Counted from the stretch's first letter, positions 48,262 through 59,232 are shown. The stretch: 64,000 bases of DNA from Helicostylum pulchrum (GCA_025677825.1 JAIXMO010000014.1:372001-436000), one strand, 5' to 3'. The notes: generated from the letters alone by a model not told the origin. Numbers and translations are program-made.

Positions 48262-48645
48262 ATGACGGCACAACAACTATTTGATATTCCTCCACATTCA
48301 ACAGATTCAGCAATGTTACAATGGGTACAAGACGAGATTCAAAGAGAGTCCAAGAAACGAAGGCGTTCAATAGACCACCAAAAGGACTTGCTCGTACCAC
48401 CGCAAAAATCACCGCGTAAAAACGACGATCAAAGTAAAGTATTACTGTATTTTTATAATGTTCATTCTTTTTTCTTATTCAAAAGTATAGACCAATTGAT
48501 CGACCCGCTTAAACCTAATCAAAGCGATATCTTATTAGCCTATAAAAGGATATGGAATAACCTCGATTTAAATTCACCTGCTGATGCTAGTCTAGAACCC
48601 TTTGTTTGGCGTAAAATAAGAGAACACCAACAGCAGAATAAATAA
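48262..48645 (+). CDS. Small basic protein, unknown
   Basis: Two exons (48262-48433, 48491-48645) give 108 residues. It begins MTAQQLFDIPPHSTD, has a basic patch ESKKRRRSIDHQK that could be a nuclear signal, and ends SLEPFVWRKIREHQQQNK. An acceptor at 48489-48490 restores the frame; read unspliced the frame also stays open, so intron retention would give a longer form. Family not recognised. Confidence 0.5.
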   Translation: MTAQQLFDIPPHSTDSAMLQWVQDEIQRESKKRRRSIDHQKDLLVPPQKSPRKNDDQSKVLLYFYNVHSFFLFKSIDQLIDPLKPNQSDILLAYKRIWNNLDLNSPADASLEPFVWRKIREHQQQNK

Positions 48646-48859
48646 ATAAAAAACATCTTTTTTCTTGTAAAATTGAATACAATTCCAATTGCGCTACAAG
48701 TCCTTGATAATTATACCTGATTAGACTCAGGGCAATTAAAAACTTGTATTCATGTACTTTTTGCGTTTTTTAGCAGAGAGACGGTCAACAGTCGGATTGC
48801 CAAATGAAACTTGCGAAAGTAAATTTGTTCGATAAATACAGGAGGCGGATGCTTCAGAT

Positions 48860-49563
48860 TGGATGTGTTTCTTATAAGAGGCCGTGAGAGACGATGAAGT
48901 TATTGGAATGGTATAGGAATCGCATCAAAGATTCGAGGTACATATAAGGAAGCGATACAAGGATAGAACGGTACCTATCCGTTAAGTAAGCATTCCTGGA
49001 ATCGAGCACCTAGTCGAGGGAATATTCGAAGAGGGTCAGTTGAAGAGCGAAAGATAAACCTGTGTTGCGATGGATCGTATAAGAAAAAATCTTTAACAAG
49101 GATAATTTTGTAGGTTGGAGATGTGATGGGACAATCTTCAGACGGTGAAAACCATGTGTCCTTTAGAGGAAATTCTAATATTGTTGTAGGATGTAATTGG
49201 AGAGAGGGATCGATGCGTGATCTGGTAGTGTAGCAACGGTTTGAATGATAGTATTGATTGGTGAAAAAGGATGAACCATGCTACGTAGTCGTTTTCTAAA
49301 ATTAGGAGACGCTAATATAAAGACAGGATGCAGAAAGAACATATGTTGTGGAAGTACCGGACCTGTACTTGATGAATCGAATTTTTTTTTGTAAAAGTAA
49401 AGGAAATATTATATCTGAGCCAAGAAAAAGTTATCGCACGACTAGATTTCACCGCCGGTCGAGGTGATACAGGCGAAGACGTAAGCAGTAGTTTAACCCA
49501 GCGTAGTTGGAATGATTTATGTTGGATACAAGGAATAAGGACGTCTAATCCACTACTATCCAT
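48860..49563 (-). pseudogene. LINE-type retrotransposon 3' relic
   Basis: The minus strand opens GLDVLIPCIQHKSFQLRWVK, typical of the region after the reverse transcriptase core in fungal non-LTR elements (GLGV..P..Q..A.Q.RW). After a frame change it reads LQLHPTTILEFPLKDTWFSP and DPLRIFPRLGARFQECLL. Stops and shifts break it throughout. Neither the catalytic YxDD nor an endonuclease is present. Called from motif resemblance only. Confidence 0.4.
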
Positions 49564-50663
49564 TCTTCAAATAAGCACACTGTGACTTCAGGAGTTTAGT
49601 ACATGATGTTTTGGTCGCACATTTCCTTTGGAATGAGTTTCAAAGGTAATCACGTAGTCTTCGATCGAGCGGTTTTTGGGTTCCCTTTTTACAGAATCCC
49701 AATTAGGAAAGATGAGATTTCTTGCAGAAGCGACATGAGAGTTGGCTCTGCAGATTTACAGCCTGCACAGGCTACTTGGGAGCAGCCTAAACAACCCGAA
49801 AACTGTCCTCATAATGAATGGTCCTTATTTATACAATTTTATTAAAGCAGATCATAAATATAAGCTTAAGGCTTATTATCACCATATTTTTAATCGTCAT
49901 CACTTTCGTTTTCTTCGCCATCATCACTGTTGTCTATGATAACTTTATCTTCTTTATCTTCTTTATCTTCTTTAAAAATAAATTCCTCGCCTTTCGACCT
50001 GATTACATAGCAATATTGAGCACAAATCCATCACCATTACCAGTAATTTTCTAAGTTCTATTCAAAACTATTTTTCTTTCGTAGTCTTTCTTTTTTTTTT
50101 TTGCCTTTGATCGTAGGGAGTCCTAAAATAAACAAATAATAAATTACGTTTGTATCAACTTTAGCTATACTTTAATTTACCTCGACAGTATTACCACGAT
50201 CGATTGAATTTTTGATTCCTTGCTTCTACAAAGATTAGGCAGCCTAAGATAAGTAACATCCGTTTCGAACGTTGTTTTTTGGGTTATTCGCAAGAGTGGA
50301 CACATCTAAGGTAGCTGGAGCGAAATTAACACTAATAAATTAAAGTGAAGAAATTGTTATTATCGTTTTTACATTTGGTTGATTTAAATCTTTCATGCAA
50401 GGTAATAGAAACAAGTGAAAACACCATTTCGTGGAAAGACACGGCTCTAACAACATTGTTGAACAGTGCAAGTTATATGTATCACGGAATAAGACCCCGC
50501 ATTTCGAAAAGTCTTGCAGTAATCGATATCTACGAGATAGCTTCCAAAAAGTAAGTGCGGTAGCCCTTAAGACATCTGTAGCTAAATATTACAAGAAAAT
50601 ATCTAATTAAATCTCGATAATAATGTAACACACCATTATAAAATGTACGGTTTTGTATGCATG
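49564..50663 (-). other. Possible remnant of a minus-strand gene with acidic C-terminus
   Basis: Minus-strand pieces look coding. One is 50225-50181 (QGIKNSIDRGNTVE), with a GT..AG intron to 50122 (DSLRSKAKKKKKDYERKI). After a stop, a final stretch ending at 49890 reads FKEDKEDKEDKVIIDNS and an acidic tail. The Lys-rich middle and acidic end suggest a nuclear protein. A TAG and a frame change separate the parts. An open frame at 50345-50554 on the plus strand has no support. Confidence 0.25.
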
Positions 50664-51368
50664 GAGTGCATCTACTTTTAAACCTTCAACTTTTAGCTCC
50701 GATTTCCCCCCCCTTTTTTTCTTTTTGATAAAACACGACGGCAAACCCTTTTAAGCATAAAACAATCAGACGGAATTGGTTGTGAACGGTCCAAGTACCT
50801 CGCCGTACAACGATATCAAGGAAAAAGTACTTGAATGGTTTCGATCAGTACCAAAGTACCAAAGTACCAAAGTACCAAAGTACCAAAGAAACATTCCTAC
50901 TTTACAGAACAAACTTCGAACTGTGATCCTTCCTGCAGCTATTGAAAACCATGCGTTGAATGTTGAAGTTGATGATAACGGGACCATTACCAATCCTTTG
51001 TCTATCGAATGCATTAGAAATAAGCTTATACAATGGGGTTTCCGCTTTAAACGTGTGGGTAAGTCATTTACGCCAGAATGAAAAAAAAAAAAACCAGATA
51101 ATACTTAGTTAATAACCTCTCTCATATTTAAAAGGTAAGGTAATTTATTTCGACTGTCACGAAAGAGAGGATTTAGTTACCTATAGAAAGGAATGGTCTC
51201 AAAGAATCATGGAATACCATCGTTATGCAGAGACATATGGCTATGTAGACGTTAGTGTCGCTATTCCTCCTGCCTTGCCTGATAATATTAAACTTATTTC
51301 CTTATATAGAAACGGGATATCAATCCTCAAAAATGACCGCTTTTAAAAAAGTTGAAGGTTTGAAAGTA
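50664..51368 (+). mobile_element. ~0.7-kb DDE-transposon remnant, copy 1, both ends present
   Basis: The ends are inverted repeats of about 23 bp: CTACTTTTAAACCTTCAAC at 50671 and its near-complement ending GGTTTGAAAGTAG at 51368. Inside is a coding remnant: an amino part ending LIQWGFRFKRVG, an intron 51059-51134, then KVIYFDCHEREDLVTYRKEW. The W.GF...KG.Y.D.HER.D.V.YR layout is that of a family of DDE endonuclease transposases common in fungi. The body is cut short before the rest of the DDE triad, so it is non-autonomous. It is nearly identical, in reverse, to 52109-52808. Confidence 0.6.
50848..50887 (+). repeat. GTACCAAA tandem repeat, 5 copies
   Basis: Five perfect 8-bp units within transposon copy 1. 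The inverted copy 2 has seven. Confidence 0.9.
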
Positions 51369-52108
51369 GAATCATTTGACCAGTTAAATAGTTCTGGTAA
51401 CAGAAAAGGATTTACGGGTGCACTTCGTACTGATGGTGTTGATCTCGAATTTATTTGTGATAGACCCGTTTCTGCTTACACTTTACCTCTTACACCATCC
51501 GATGTTTATTTAAATTCTGACTTATCTTCTGCAACTGTATGATCCCTCCAACCACATGACAATCGAAACAGCACCAAAAAATGGAAGCAAACTGCACCTG
51601 CAGATAGACCAGAAGAAACAAATAAACCTATTGTAATTGCTTTTGGTGCTGCTACGTTCGGTAACTTGAGAGGAAATGTACCTGCTCCTACAAAAGTCGT
51701 TAAAGAAGCTTTAATTAAATTTGCTCGAGAAAGAAACAAAAAAGCACCAACTTATGTCGTAATGGTTGACGAATATCTGACTTCACACATATGCCCCAGA
51801 TGTCAAACCAGAACAACTTTGAATGAAAAAAAACCCTGTACTCAAATGCTCTGCTTGTGATACACGGTGAGATAGAGATCATATGGCCAGTATGAATATC
51901 CGTTCAATTTTTCTTCATATGGCTCAAAATAACAACAATCGCCCAGAGCCCTTTAGGAGGTTATAAACCCTCATCTCAACTTTTATCCTTTATAACATTT
52001 GGATAACCCTTATTTACTTTTGGTATTCAACAAAACTTATTTAACTTGTCTCAAATTCTTATTTAACTTTTCTCAATATCTCTATTTTCCAATATCATGA
52101 AAATAAAG
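51346..52108 (+). other. Putative inverted 763-bp segment between the two transposon copies
   Basis: Lies between arms 50664-51345 and 52109-52808, which are reverse complements. It carries the carboxyl half of a Fanzor-like gene on the plus strand, while the amino half lies beyond the right arm on the minus strand. Confidence 0.5.
51369..51966 (+). pseudogene. Fanzor-like nuclease, C-terminal half
   Basis: Reads KGFTGALRTDGVDLEFICDR, then after a TGA (51540-51542) IVIAFGAATFGNLRG and VVMVDEYLTSHICPRCQ. After a frameshift in an eight-A run it reads LKCSACDTR, a TGA, then DRDHMASMNI and a stop at 51964. The VDEYLTS..CPRC, second CxxC and RDxxxxxNI follow the order of the RuvC and zinc-ribbon part of Fanzor/TnpB proteins. 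Both TGA codons sit where TGG (Trp) is plausible. The first ~20 codons before this overlap the transposon's right terminal repeat. Not functional as it stands. Confidence 0.65.
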
Positions 52109-52808
52109 TAAAAGCGGTCATTTTTGAGGATTGATATCCCGTTTCTATATAAGGAAATAAGTTTAATATTATCAGGCAAGGCAGGAGGAATAGCGACACT
52201 AACGTCTACATAGCCATATGTCTCTGCATAACGATGGTATTCCATGATTCTTTGAGACCATTCCTTTCTATAGGTAACTAAATCCTCTCTTTCGTGACAG
52301 TCGAAATAAATTACCTTACCTTTTAAATATGAGAGAGGTTATTAACTAAGTATTATCTGGTTTTTTTTTTTTTCATTCTGGCGTAAATGACTTACCCACA
52401 CGTTTAAAGCGGAAACCCCATTGTATAAGCTTATTTCTAATGCATTCGATAGACAAAGGATTGGTAATGGTCCCGTTATCATCAACTTCAACATTCAACG
52501 CATGGTTTTCAATAGCTGCAGGAAGGATCACAGTTCGAAGTTTGTTCTGTAAAGTAGGAATGTTTCTTTGGTACTTTGGTACTTTGGTACTTTGGTACTT
52601 TGGTACTTTGGTACTTTGGTACTGATCGAAACCATTCAAGTACTTTTTCCTTGATATCGTTGTACGGCGAGGTACTTGGACCGTTCACAACCAATTCCGT
52701 CTGATTGTTTTATGCTTAAAAGGGTTTGCCGTCGTGTTTTATCAAAAAGAAAAAAAGGGGGGGGGGGAATCGGAGCTAAAAGTTGAAGGTTTAAAAGTAG
52801 ATGCACTC
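52109..52808 (-). mobile_element. ~0.7-kb DDE-transposon remnant, copy 2, inner end lost
   Basis: Reverse complement of 50664-51345 with very few differences: seven instead of five GTACCAAA units (16 bp) and homopolymer length account for almost all of the 18-bp size difference. The outer terminal repeat (52770-52801) is present; the inner one seen in copy 1 is missing, the match ending at 52109. Confidence 0.65.
52567..52622 (-). repeat. GTACCAAA tandem repeat, 7 copies
   Basis: Seven perfect 8-bp units on the minus strand; counterpart of 50848-50887. Confidence 0.9.
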
Positions 52809-54841
52809 TAGTCATATCAAAAGCCTCCCAGCACAGCTGCGTCATACTTTTTGTTGGTATGTTGGTAATTCCATGATTTCTCAACAGCTTTGCCAGCGCC
52901 ACTCAATTAATAGGAATATGGCGCATTTGTATATTATACAAAGGAATTATTGTAAATAAGCGTGCTCCTCTAGGATCAGCGTACTTTTCAGGTCGGAATG
53001 TATTGGTAGCAATATAATCTCTTGTCTCTTCTACGAAGCGATCTAAGTTTTTTCTTCAGCAGGAAAATCTTGACGCGTTCTTCTTTGATCAGTATCACGA
53101 TTGTCTCGATTGGGCTTGTTTATATTTGTAAAGCTTCGAGTTACAAACTTCGGTTTACCAGCTCTAATATTGATAGCCTCTTGTACATGATGCTCTAAGG
53201 TTTTTTGAAATTTTCTTGGAAGGTCCATTAGTCTTACTAACTCTTTTACTTTTCTATGTATGAAACCTCTGTTCGCTTTCTTTTCAGGTACGTGTTCTTT
53301 AATAGAATCAACTTGTTCCATTCTTTGTAGGACATGATATAACCAAAGCAAGTATAGATGAGGTCTAGCTCCAACATTAGCTGTAGTTAATGGAAATGGA
53401 CCCATCAAACGTACGCTTTCAATTTTCAATCTAGTTATAATCGCCTTTTGAGGTTCAGTAAGATTCATAGATTCTTTGTAAGTGATACTAGTATTATTTG
53501 AAGCATTATCAAATATTTGTTCATCCAGTTCTCGTTTATGAGCAGTCGAGCAGGGAATGCGAAATTCAGAATTTGTTGAAGATAAGCTTGTAAAGAAATA
53601 TCTTAAAGACATCTTCTTATAATTATCGGCGACATAGTTATGAATTAGCGCTGAATAGCTCCTAATAACCTCAGTAACGGTAGTAATAAATCCTTGAGAA
53701 TGAAACCTTTCAGGAATATAAGTGTCGCCCAGCATCTCTTTAAAACGATTAAAACTTTCTGCTACATTCGGTAAAGCCTTAGTTCCTAGATTTATCGCAA
53801 GGGAAGCAAAGTCATAAATAAATGCATGTGTCAACGGAGGAATTGGCATACCCTCACTTAAGAGTTCAAGAACAAAGAAAATTACAAACAAAGAAGTGGC
53901 GGAAGTTACATCTCTACAATGCGATACAGCTTTTTGAACGGCTGCACAAAACGAGGTATTGACTTCTTCATTAGCTAGATTAATAGTATTTTTGAGACTT
54001 GTTTTAATAACAAAACGAATTTTTTTTGGCTTTCGCAAATGCTCTTCATGACGACGACAGTTTTTGTTGGCCATAATTGCATGTCCTGGTGTACCACAGT
54101 CCTTACAAGCTCTTTTCTTGCTAGTAAGATACTTTGGTCCTACTTCTTTTAAAGCGGCAGCCTTAGCAGTAGTTCTTTCGGACATTACATTCGAAACAGA
54201 TTCAGCGCCTTCAGAAAAAATAGAACCTTCTCTTGAAGAAAGTGTCGCACCTTCAGCAAATATGTCAGTGACGCCTATTTTTTTTTTTAATTAATTTATG
54301 ATACAAATATATATATTTATAATTTATCGATAAAAGAACACATACCAATTGACGATGCCATTGACTGAGCCGTTTCTGGGCGTGCTAATACATCTAGTCT
54401 TTCGGCATTAGAACCGCTTAGTTAAGAAAGAGAAACAGATGAAGGTAAATGGGGAAGAGGAGGAGGAGGTGGTGGTGGCTCAAGAAGAGCGGATGTGCTT
54501 GACCTGCCTATAGACCATCTCACCGGTGGTCGCTGTCTGAATTCTGCCAATGCATCATCCTCGGTCTCTGAGACTTGGTTAGATTCAGTAGCTTGCTCAA
54601 CGCACAAAGTATCTTTTTCTAATAGTATAAGTAGAGTAAGATACTTGAAGTAATGGTTACTTTTATTAATGTTAAGTACCTTTCCCTTTTTTTTGAATTT
54701 TTCGTACAGGTTCTTGGTTATCTTCTGAAGGATCTTCTTCAGAGGGTTCTGTCATATATAGTTAGCAATTAGTATTAATGGGTATCACATAAAAATCAAT
54801 AAATTCTTAAACCTACCTTTTTTTCTCTTGGGCGGGACCAT
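52809..54841 (-). pseudogene. Fanzor-like nuclease, N-terminal half
   Basis: Exons 54841-54817 (MVPPKRKK), 54748-54680, 54618-54346 and 54274 onward read in phase through GT..AG introns, giving a disordered acidic/Pro-rich start. A Cys-rich knuckle (CKDCGTPGH), a 380-codon open stretch to 53043 and, after a frameshift at an A run, LDRFVEETRDYIATNTF and GARLFTIIPLYNIQMRHIPI follow. A TGA and then LCWEAFDMTRV come just before the transposon. In-frame TAA at 54422. The layout (Cys knuckle, long helical region, LFTIIP block) suits the amino part of fungal Fanzors. Its catalytic half is the oppositely oriented 51369-51966. Confidence 0.5.
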
Positions 54842-56200
54842 ACTTTGTAAATAAAAAAAATAAAGAGGAGAAGATCATCAAATTTACCTTGCATTTATAG
54901 TCGTTGAGTTTAAAATATTATAATGATGTATTACATTATTATCGATGCTACATTATACTAAAATAAACGGAAGACGTTGCATGAATTGACTTTAAAATTA
55001 CAAACTGACCTGTGAAACAGGCTCAAAGAAATTGGATAGACGATGTTGTTCCTGTTAGTTTATATTTCTTACCATTGACATATTGGCTATGTTCACAATG
55101 CTAAAGCGAAGGTTAAACTGACATTTGTATATAAGACACTTTTTTAAAACAATAAAACTTAATTAGTCTGATAAATCTCTGTTTATTTTACTTTTATTTT
55201 TCTTTTTTTGATATCAACTTTAACCCTTATCGTTAATATCACTGCAGGTTTTAATCTTCATATCAGTCGTTCTCGAGGCTGGTCTAAGAAAGGTAAAATT
55301 TGGTGTAAAAAGAAAAGCATTCGATAACGGAGAAATATTAACTCCTAGAATTTTGATGGCATGCTCAGAAGTAACTCTTATAGATTGCCAAGGTTGGATT
55401 AGACATTCTATATCATTTTTTGAACGTTGTTTAGCTTTAGAAAAAACTTTGATTCTTGAACTTTCCCCAAAAATAGCAGTCATTTTTTCCCAATAACTGT
55501 GTTTAAATTTCCCCAAAAATTCACTTTTTCTCAATAACCTGTAGAAGTTCTTGACAAAAGGCGTTCATCCTCCCCTCCCCCCTGGCTTTCGCACTCCGGT
55601 TTTAGTCGTGAAAAAGTACGCGTTTTGAGTAGTAGTACAGTTTAAAGATAATGAAAGAGTATTAGATGAAAAGGGTTTGGTGTTAGTTATAAATGTATAT
55701 TTAAAGTATAATCTATGCGCAAAAAAAAAAAAAAAATCTGTTTGTACAAAGCTCGATGTAACAATAACACTAGTATTTCATGCGTTTGCTTGTAGTAGTA
55801 GTACTTAGTAGTTGTAATACTATAGCTACTCGAAACATATAGAATCGTTTTCATCAACCAGGTACTAGTTAGCCAAGTTTATTATTAGCACTGAGTAATA
55901 GACATAATAATGAATGAGGTAACATCAAAACGAAAGCGGTTGTTTCTGTCAGTTTGTGCTCTTTTTCATCCCTTGGCAGTTTTGCAAACACTATATGAAA
56001 AGATAGCAATCTAACTATGAAATAGTAAACGTAATTTAAAATATTTCAAGAACCGTTATGCCGTAGTTAAAGCACAATAAAGAAAAAGCGCCATGCTTGT
56101 TTCTTTAAAAGGTAACTGGGACCGTTGAACTGATTACATTATTATTGAATCATTGAAAAGAGCCAAGTTTTTTTTCACTGCATATTGCTCCGTTCGATTT
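54842..56200. other. Intergenic with one unassigned minus-strand ORF
   Basis: An uninterrupted minus-strand frame at 55220-55534 (SEHAIKILGVNISPLSNAF) lacks an ATG near its start and has no partner exons. It might be transposon debris of LINE type, which I cannot confirm. The remainder is AT-rich. Confidence 0.3.
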
Positions 56201-56209
56201 CTATAAATA
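56201..56209 (+). promoter_or_regulatory. TATA-like box of SEC14 gene
   Basis: CTATAAATA about 72 bp before the ATG at 56273. Confidence 0.45.
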
Positions 56210-56272
56210 AACCAAAAAATAAAAATAACAAAAAAAATCCTTTTTCTTTGTTCTTCTTTTTAGTGTACAAAT

Positions 56273-57401
56273 ATGAACGTCTTTAAATTTAAATCTGGAT
56301 CTTCTTCAGCAAGTACAAAATCCGCAGCTACTTCTATCAATTATGGACCTATCACAAATGAACCCATCTTGACTGCGCCAAAAGACTATGAGCCAGCTAT
56401 GAACGCGCCTCTTACTGAAGAACAAACTCAAAAGATCAAGGATTTGTTAGCTTATATGGATACCATTATACTTTCAAAAGAAGATGCCTATTATCCTAAC
56501 GAAAGAGGATTCTTATCAGATGCTACTGCTCATAGATATATGAGAGCTAGAAAATGGAATTTCGAAGTAAAAAAAAAAATGCCAAAAAAGTAAAACGTAA
56601 AAAAAAATCTAATCCCTTAAAAAAAAGGCTGCTAAAACCATGTTAGAAAAAACTGTTCATTGGAGAAGAGAGTTTAAACCAGAACAATTGGATCCTGATA
56701 CTATTAGTAAAGAGGTAATAAATTTATAGAAAAAAGAAAGGGGGGATGTTATAAACTGAATTTTATACATTTAAAAAAAGGCAGAAACTGGTAAAATGTA
56801 TTTCAACGGTTACGATAAAATGGGTAGACCACTTTGGATTATGAAGCCTCGATATGAAAACTCTAAGGATTCAGACGGACAAGTCAACTTTATTGTGTTT
56901 TGTTTAGAAAGAGGTATTCGATTAATGCCTGAACACGTTGAAAAGATTTCTATCGTGGTTGATTTCAAGGATTCTAGCATGTCAAATAACCCTACAGTTG
57001 CTACTTGCAGAAGATTTTTAGATATTCTCAGTAACCATTATCCTGAAAGACTTGGTGTTGCATACTTGATTAACTGTAGGTTCTTGTTTTTTTTTTGTGT
57101 CAAATATCTGTTCTAACCTATTTATTTATTTTTTTAAAAAAAAGCTCCTTGGTTTTTCACCACAACCTTTAAAATGATTGCACCTTTTATGGACCCTATT
57201 ACTAAAGAAAAGATTAGGTTCCTTAGTACTGACGCTAACGTTGAAGACCAAGATTTAGCCAAGTCTGATGGTCCTATTGCTTTGGATCAATTAGAAGCTG
57301 GATTAGGTGGTCGTTACAATTTTGCTTTCGATATGCCTACTTATTGGAACAGACTTTTAGAGACTACTGGCAAACCATACAAAGTGATAGAATATAAATA
57401 A
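56273..57401 (+). CDS. SEC14-like CRAL-TRIO phosphatidylinositol transfer protein
   Basis: Four exons (56273-56566, 56628-56714, 56781-57075, 57145-57401) give 310 residues. The CRAL-TRIO amino helices include FLSDATAHRYMRARKWNFEA. The lipid-binding domain has GKMYFNGYDKMGRPLWIMKP, a core strand KISIVVDFKDSS, the gate region HYPERLGVAYLINSPWFF and FMDPITKEKIRFLS. Sec14 proteins exchange phosphatidylinositol and phosphatidylcholine or sterols between membranes and feed PI kinases. The layout with a ~70-residue amino extension resembles the Csr1/Sfh and plant-type single-domain members. Three 3' splice sites are poly-A followed by G, unlike textbook acceptors. Confidence 0.9.
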
Positions 57402-57656
57402 ATTAGAGAAAAGGGTTTTTTTTAGATTATCCTTTACATTAACAACATTTCATATATTGGTTTTCGCTATGAAGAGAGGGGTAGCGTATTCTTGAACTCT
57501 TGTTTCATAACAGGTTTTTTTTAAAAAAAAAAAGTGCCAAAAAGTGCCAGGTACCACAAAAAAAACGTATGTGCAACCATGAAAAAGATTTATATTTGTA
57601 TTTTTTTTTTTCAAGTAGCCTTCATCCTTACCAATTATAATAAGAAAAAAAGGGAA

Positions 57657-58830
57657 ATGAGTATTCCTGGTTGGGCTTCTGTCCTTATTGCATTGGGAGC
57701 TGCTACAGTTCTTGCAGCATTAGGTGATTACGTTTATAGCTCCTTAACTCACGTACCTTTTAAACCTGCCGGAAAGCACTGTTTTATTACAGGTGGCAGT
57801 ACCGGCTTAGGTAAAGCTTTAGCTATTGAATTAGCTAAAGGTGGAGCAGACGTGTGTATTGTAGCTAGAAGAGTATCCGAACTCGAATCTGCCGTTGAAG
57901 AAATTAAGGTACCTTATCTATATACATGTATATATACTTTACTGACGTATTTTTTTATTATTATTAAAAGTCTCATTGTACTTCTGAAAACCAAAAGGTT
58001 ATTTATGTTAGTGGTGATGTCACAAGTCAAAAGGATATCGTTCGTACATTCGAAGAAGCTAATGTAAAGATGGGCCGTAACCCCGATTTTGTTTGTGCTT
58101 GTGCTGGTGCTTCTTATCCCAAGTTCTTCCTTGATCATACTATGGAGGATTTTGAAAAGTTAACAACGCTTAATTATCTCGGACAAGCTTATGTTGCTCA
58201 TGTAAGTTAACTAATATCAATAAAGAAAAAAAAAAGCTGACCGTTTCTTCTTTTTAAAAATATAGCAAGGTGCTCAACGTATGAGAGATTCTAACATTAA
58301 AGGAGGTAAGATTGTATTTGTTTCTTCCATGTTGGGTATGTTAAGTTTTGCTGGTTGGTCAACTTATGCACCTACCAAGTTTGCTGTACGTGGATTGGCA
58401 GATACACTTCGTAACGAATTAAAGAGATACGATATTGGAGTGCATATCTTTTATCCAGGTGGCATAATATCTCCTGGTTTTGATACCGAGAACTTGACTA
58501 AACCTGAAGTGACAAAGATTATTGAAGGTGCTAATACCCCTCAAACTGGTGCTGAGTGTGCACAATCACTTATGCATGGATTACGTAAGGGGTATTACAT
58601 GATTGTAACAGATGTCATCAGTGAAGTACTTCGAGCTGTCACTCGTGGTGTCAGTCCTACAAACAATTTAGTTCTCGATTGGATTTTAGCAGTTATTGGA
58701 CAGGTAAAAAAAAAATACAATTATATTTTTATTATAGTGTGTAACTGAATTGTTTTGTCTTCTATTTAAGCCTATTGGATCTGGTTATGCTTTATATATG
58801 GATTATGTTGTTAAGAGTGCAAAGTATTAA
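57657..58830 (+). CDS. TSC10: 3-ketodihydrosphingosine reductase
   Basis: Four exons (57657-57908, 57971-58201, 58266-58703, 58771-58830) give 326 residues. This short-chain dehydrogenase reduces 3-ketodihydrosphingosine with NADPH on the ER, the second step of sphingolipid synthesis. An amino-terminal membrane helix (SVLIALGAATVLAALGDYVY) precedes the NADP-binding TGGSTGLGKALA. The catalytic block has VSSMLGMLSFAGWSTYAPTK (Ser..Tyr-x3-Lys). The substrate-binding stretch follows with HIFYPGGIISPGF. Close fit in length and motif order to KDSR/Tsc10. Its TAA overlaps the stop of the opposite COX19 gene. A long open frame upstream of the ATG (57534) is not conserved-looking and is taken as leader. 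Confidence 0.92.
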
Positions 58831-59232
58831 GAAGTTGGTTCTTGTTGTTTACTCTTTTTTAAATCTGCAAAACCTAAATTCTTCATATCCTCGGGTTCCA
58901 TCAAACCACTAATAAGAGAATAGTTTTAATAAATCGAAATATATATTATTTTTTCGTTGCTGCTGCTTACTTATCCATACGGCATTGAAGATAAGCTTGT
59001 GAAAATTCTCGACAAAGACCGTTATTGCTTTTATTTTGTTTTAAACACTTTACATATTCCTTCATTGAAATCTTACATTCACCTAATAGTAATAATATAT
59101 TAGTAATAGTATATGTGTATATGTAGTTCTCTTTTTTTGTAAATGGTTACCATCATGATCTAAAGGAAAACTTCCTAATAAAGGTGCTTTTCCGGGAGAG
59201 GACTCAACATTAGGTGGTCTACCGTAACTCAT
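58827..59232 (-). CDS. COX19: COX19 copper chaperone-type twin CX9C protein
   Basis: Three exons (59232-59151, 59082-58971, 58908-58827) give 91 residues. The family start RPPNVESSPGKAPLLGSFPL and DHDGEC lead into two CX9C pairs, CKISMKEYVKC and CREFSQAYLQC, the CHCH fold, then RMDNGLMEPEDMKNLGF. Cox19 works in the mitochondrial intermembrane space in copper delivery and assembly of cytochrome c oxidase, imported by the Mia40 disulphide relay. Both introns are about 62-68 nt. The stop codon shares two bases with the stop of the facing sphingolipid reductase gene. Confidence 0.93.

Noticed and set aside
51540..51878. TGA read as sense (recoding) in the Fanzor half
   Set aside because: The same region also has frameshifts and other genes use TGA as stop; decay is simpler.
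50820..52625. GTACCAAA repeats considered as a CRISPR array
   Set aside because: Direct 8-bp tandem units without spacers, in a eukaryotic transposon.
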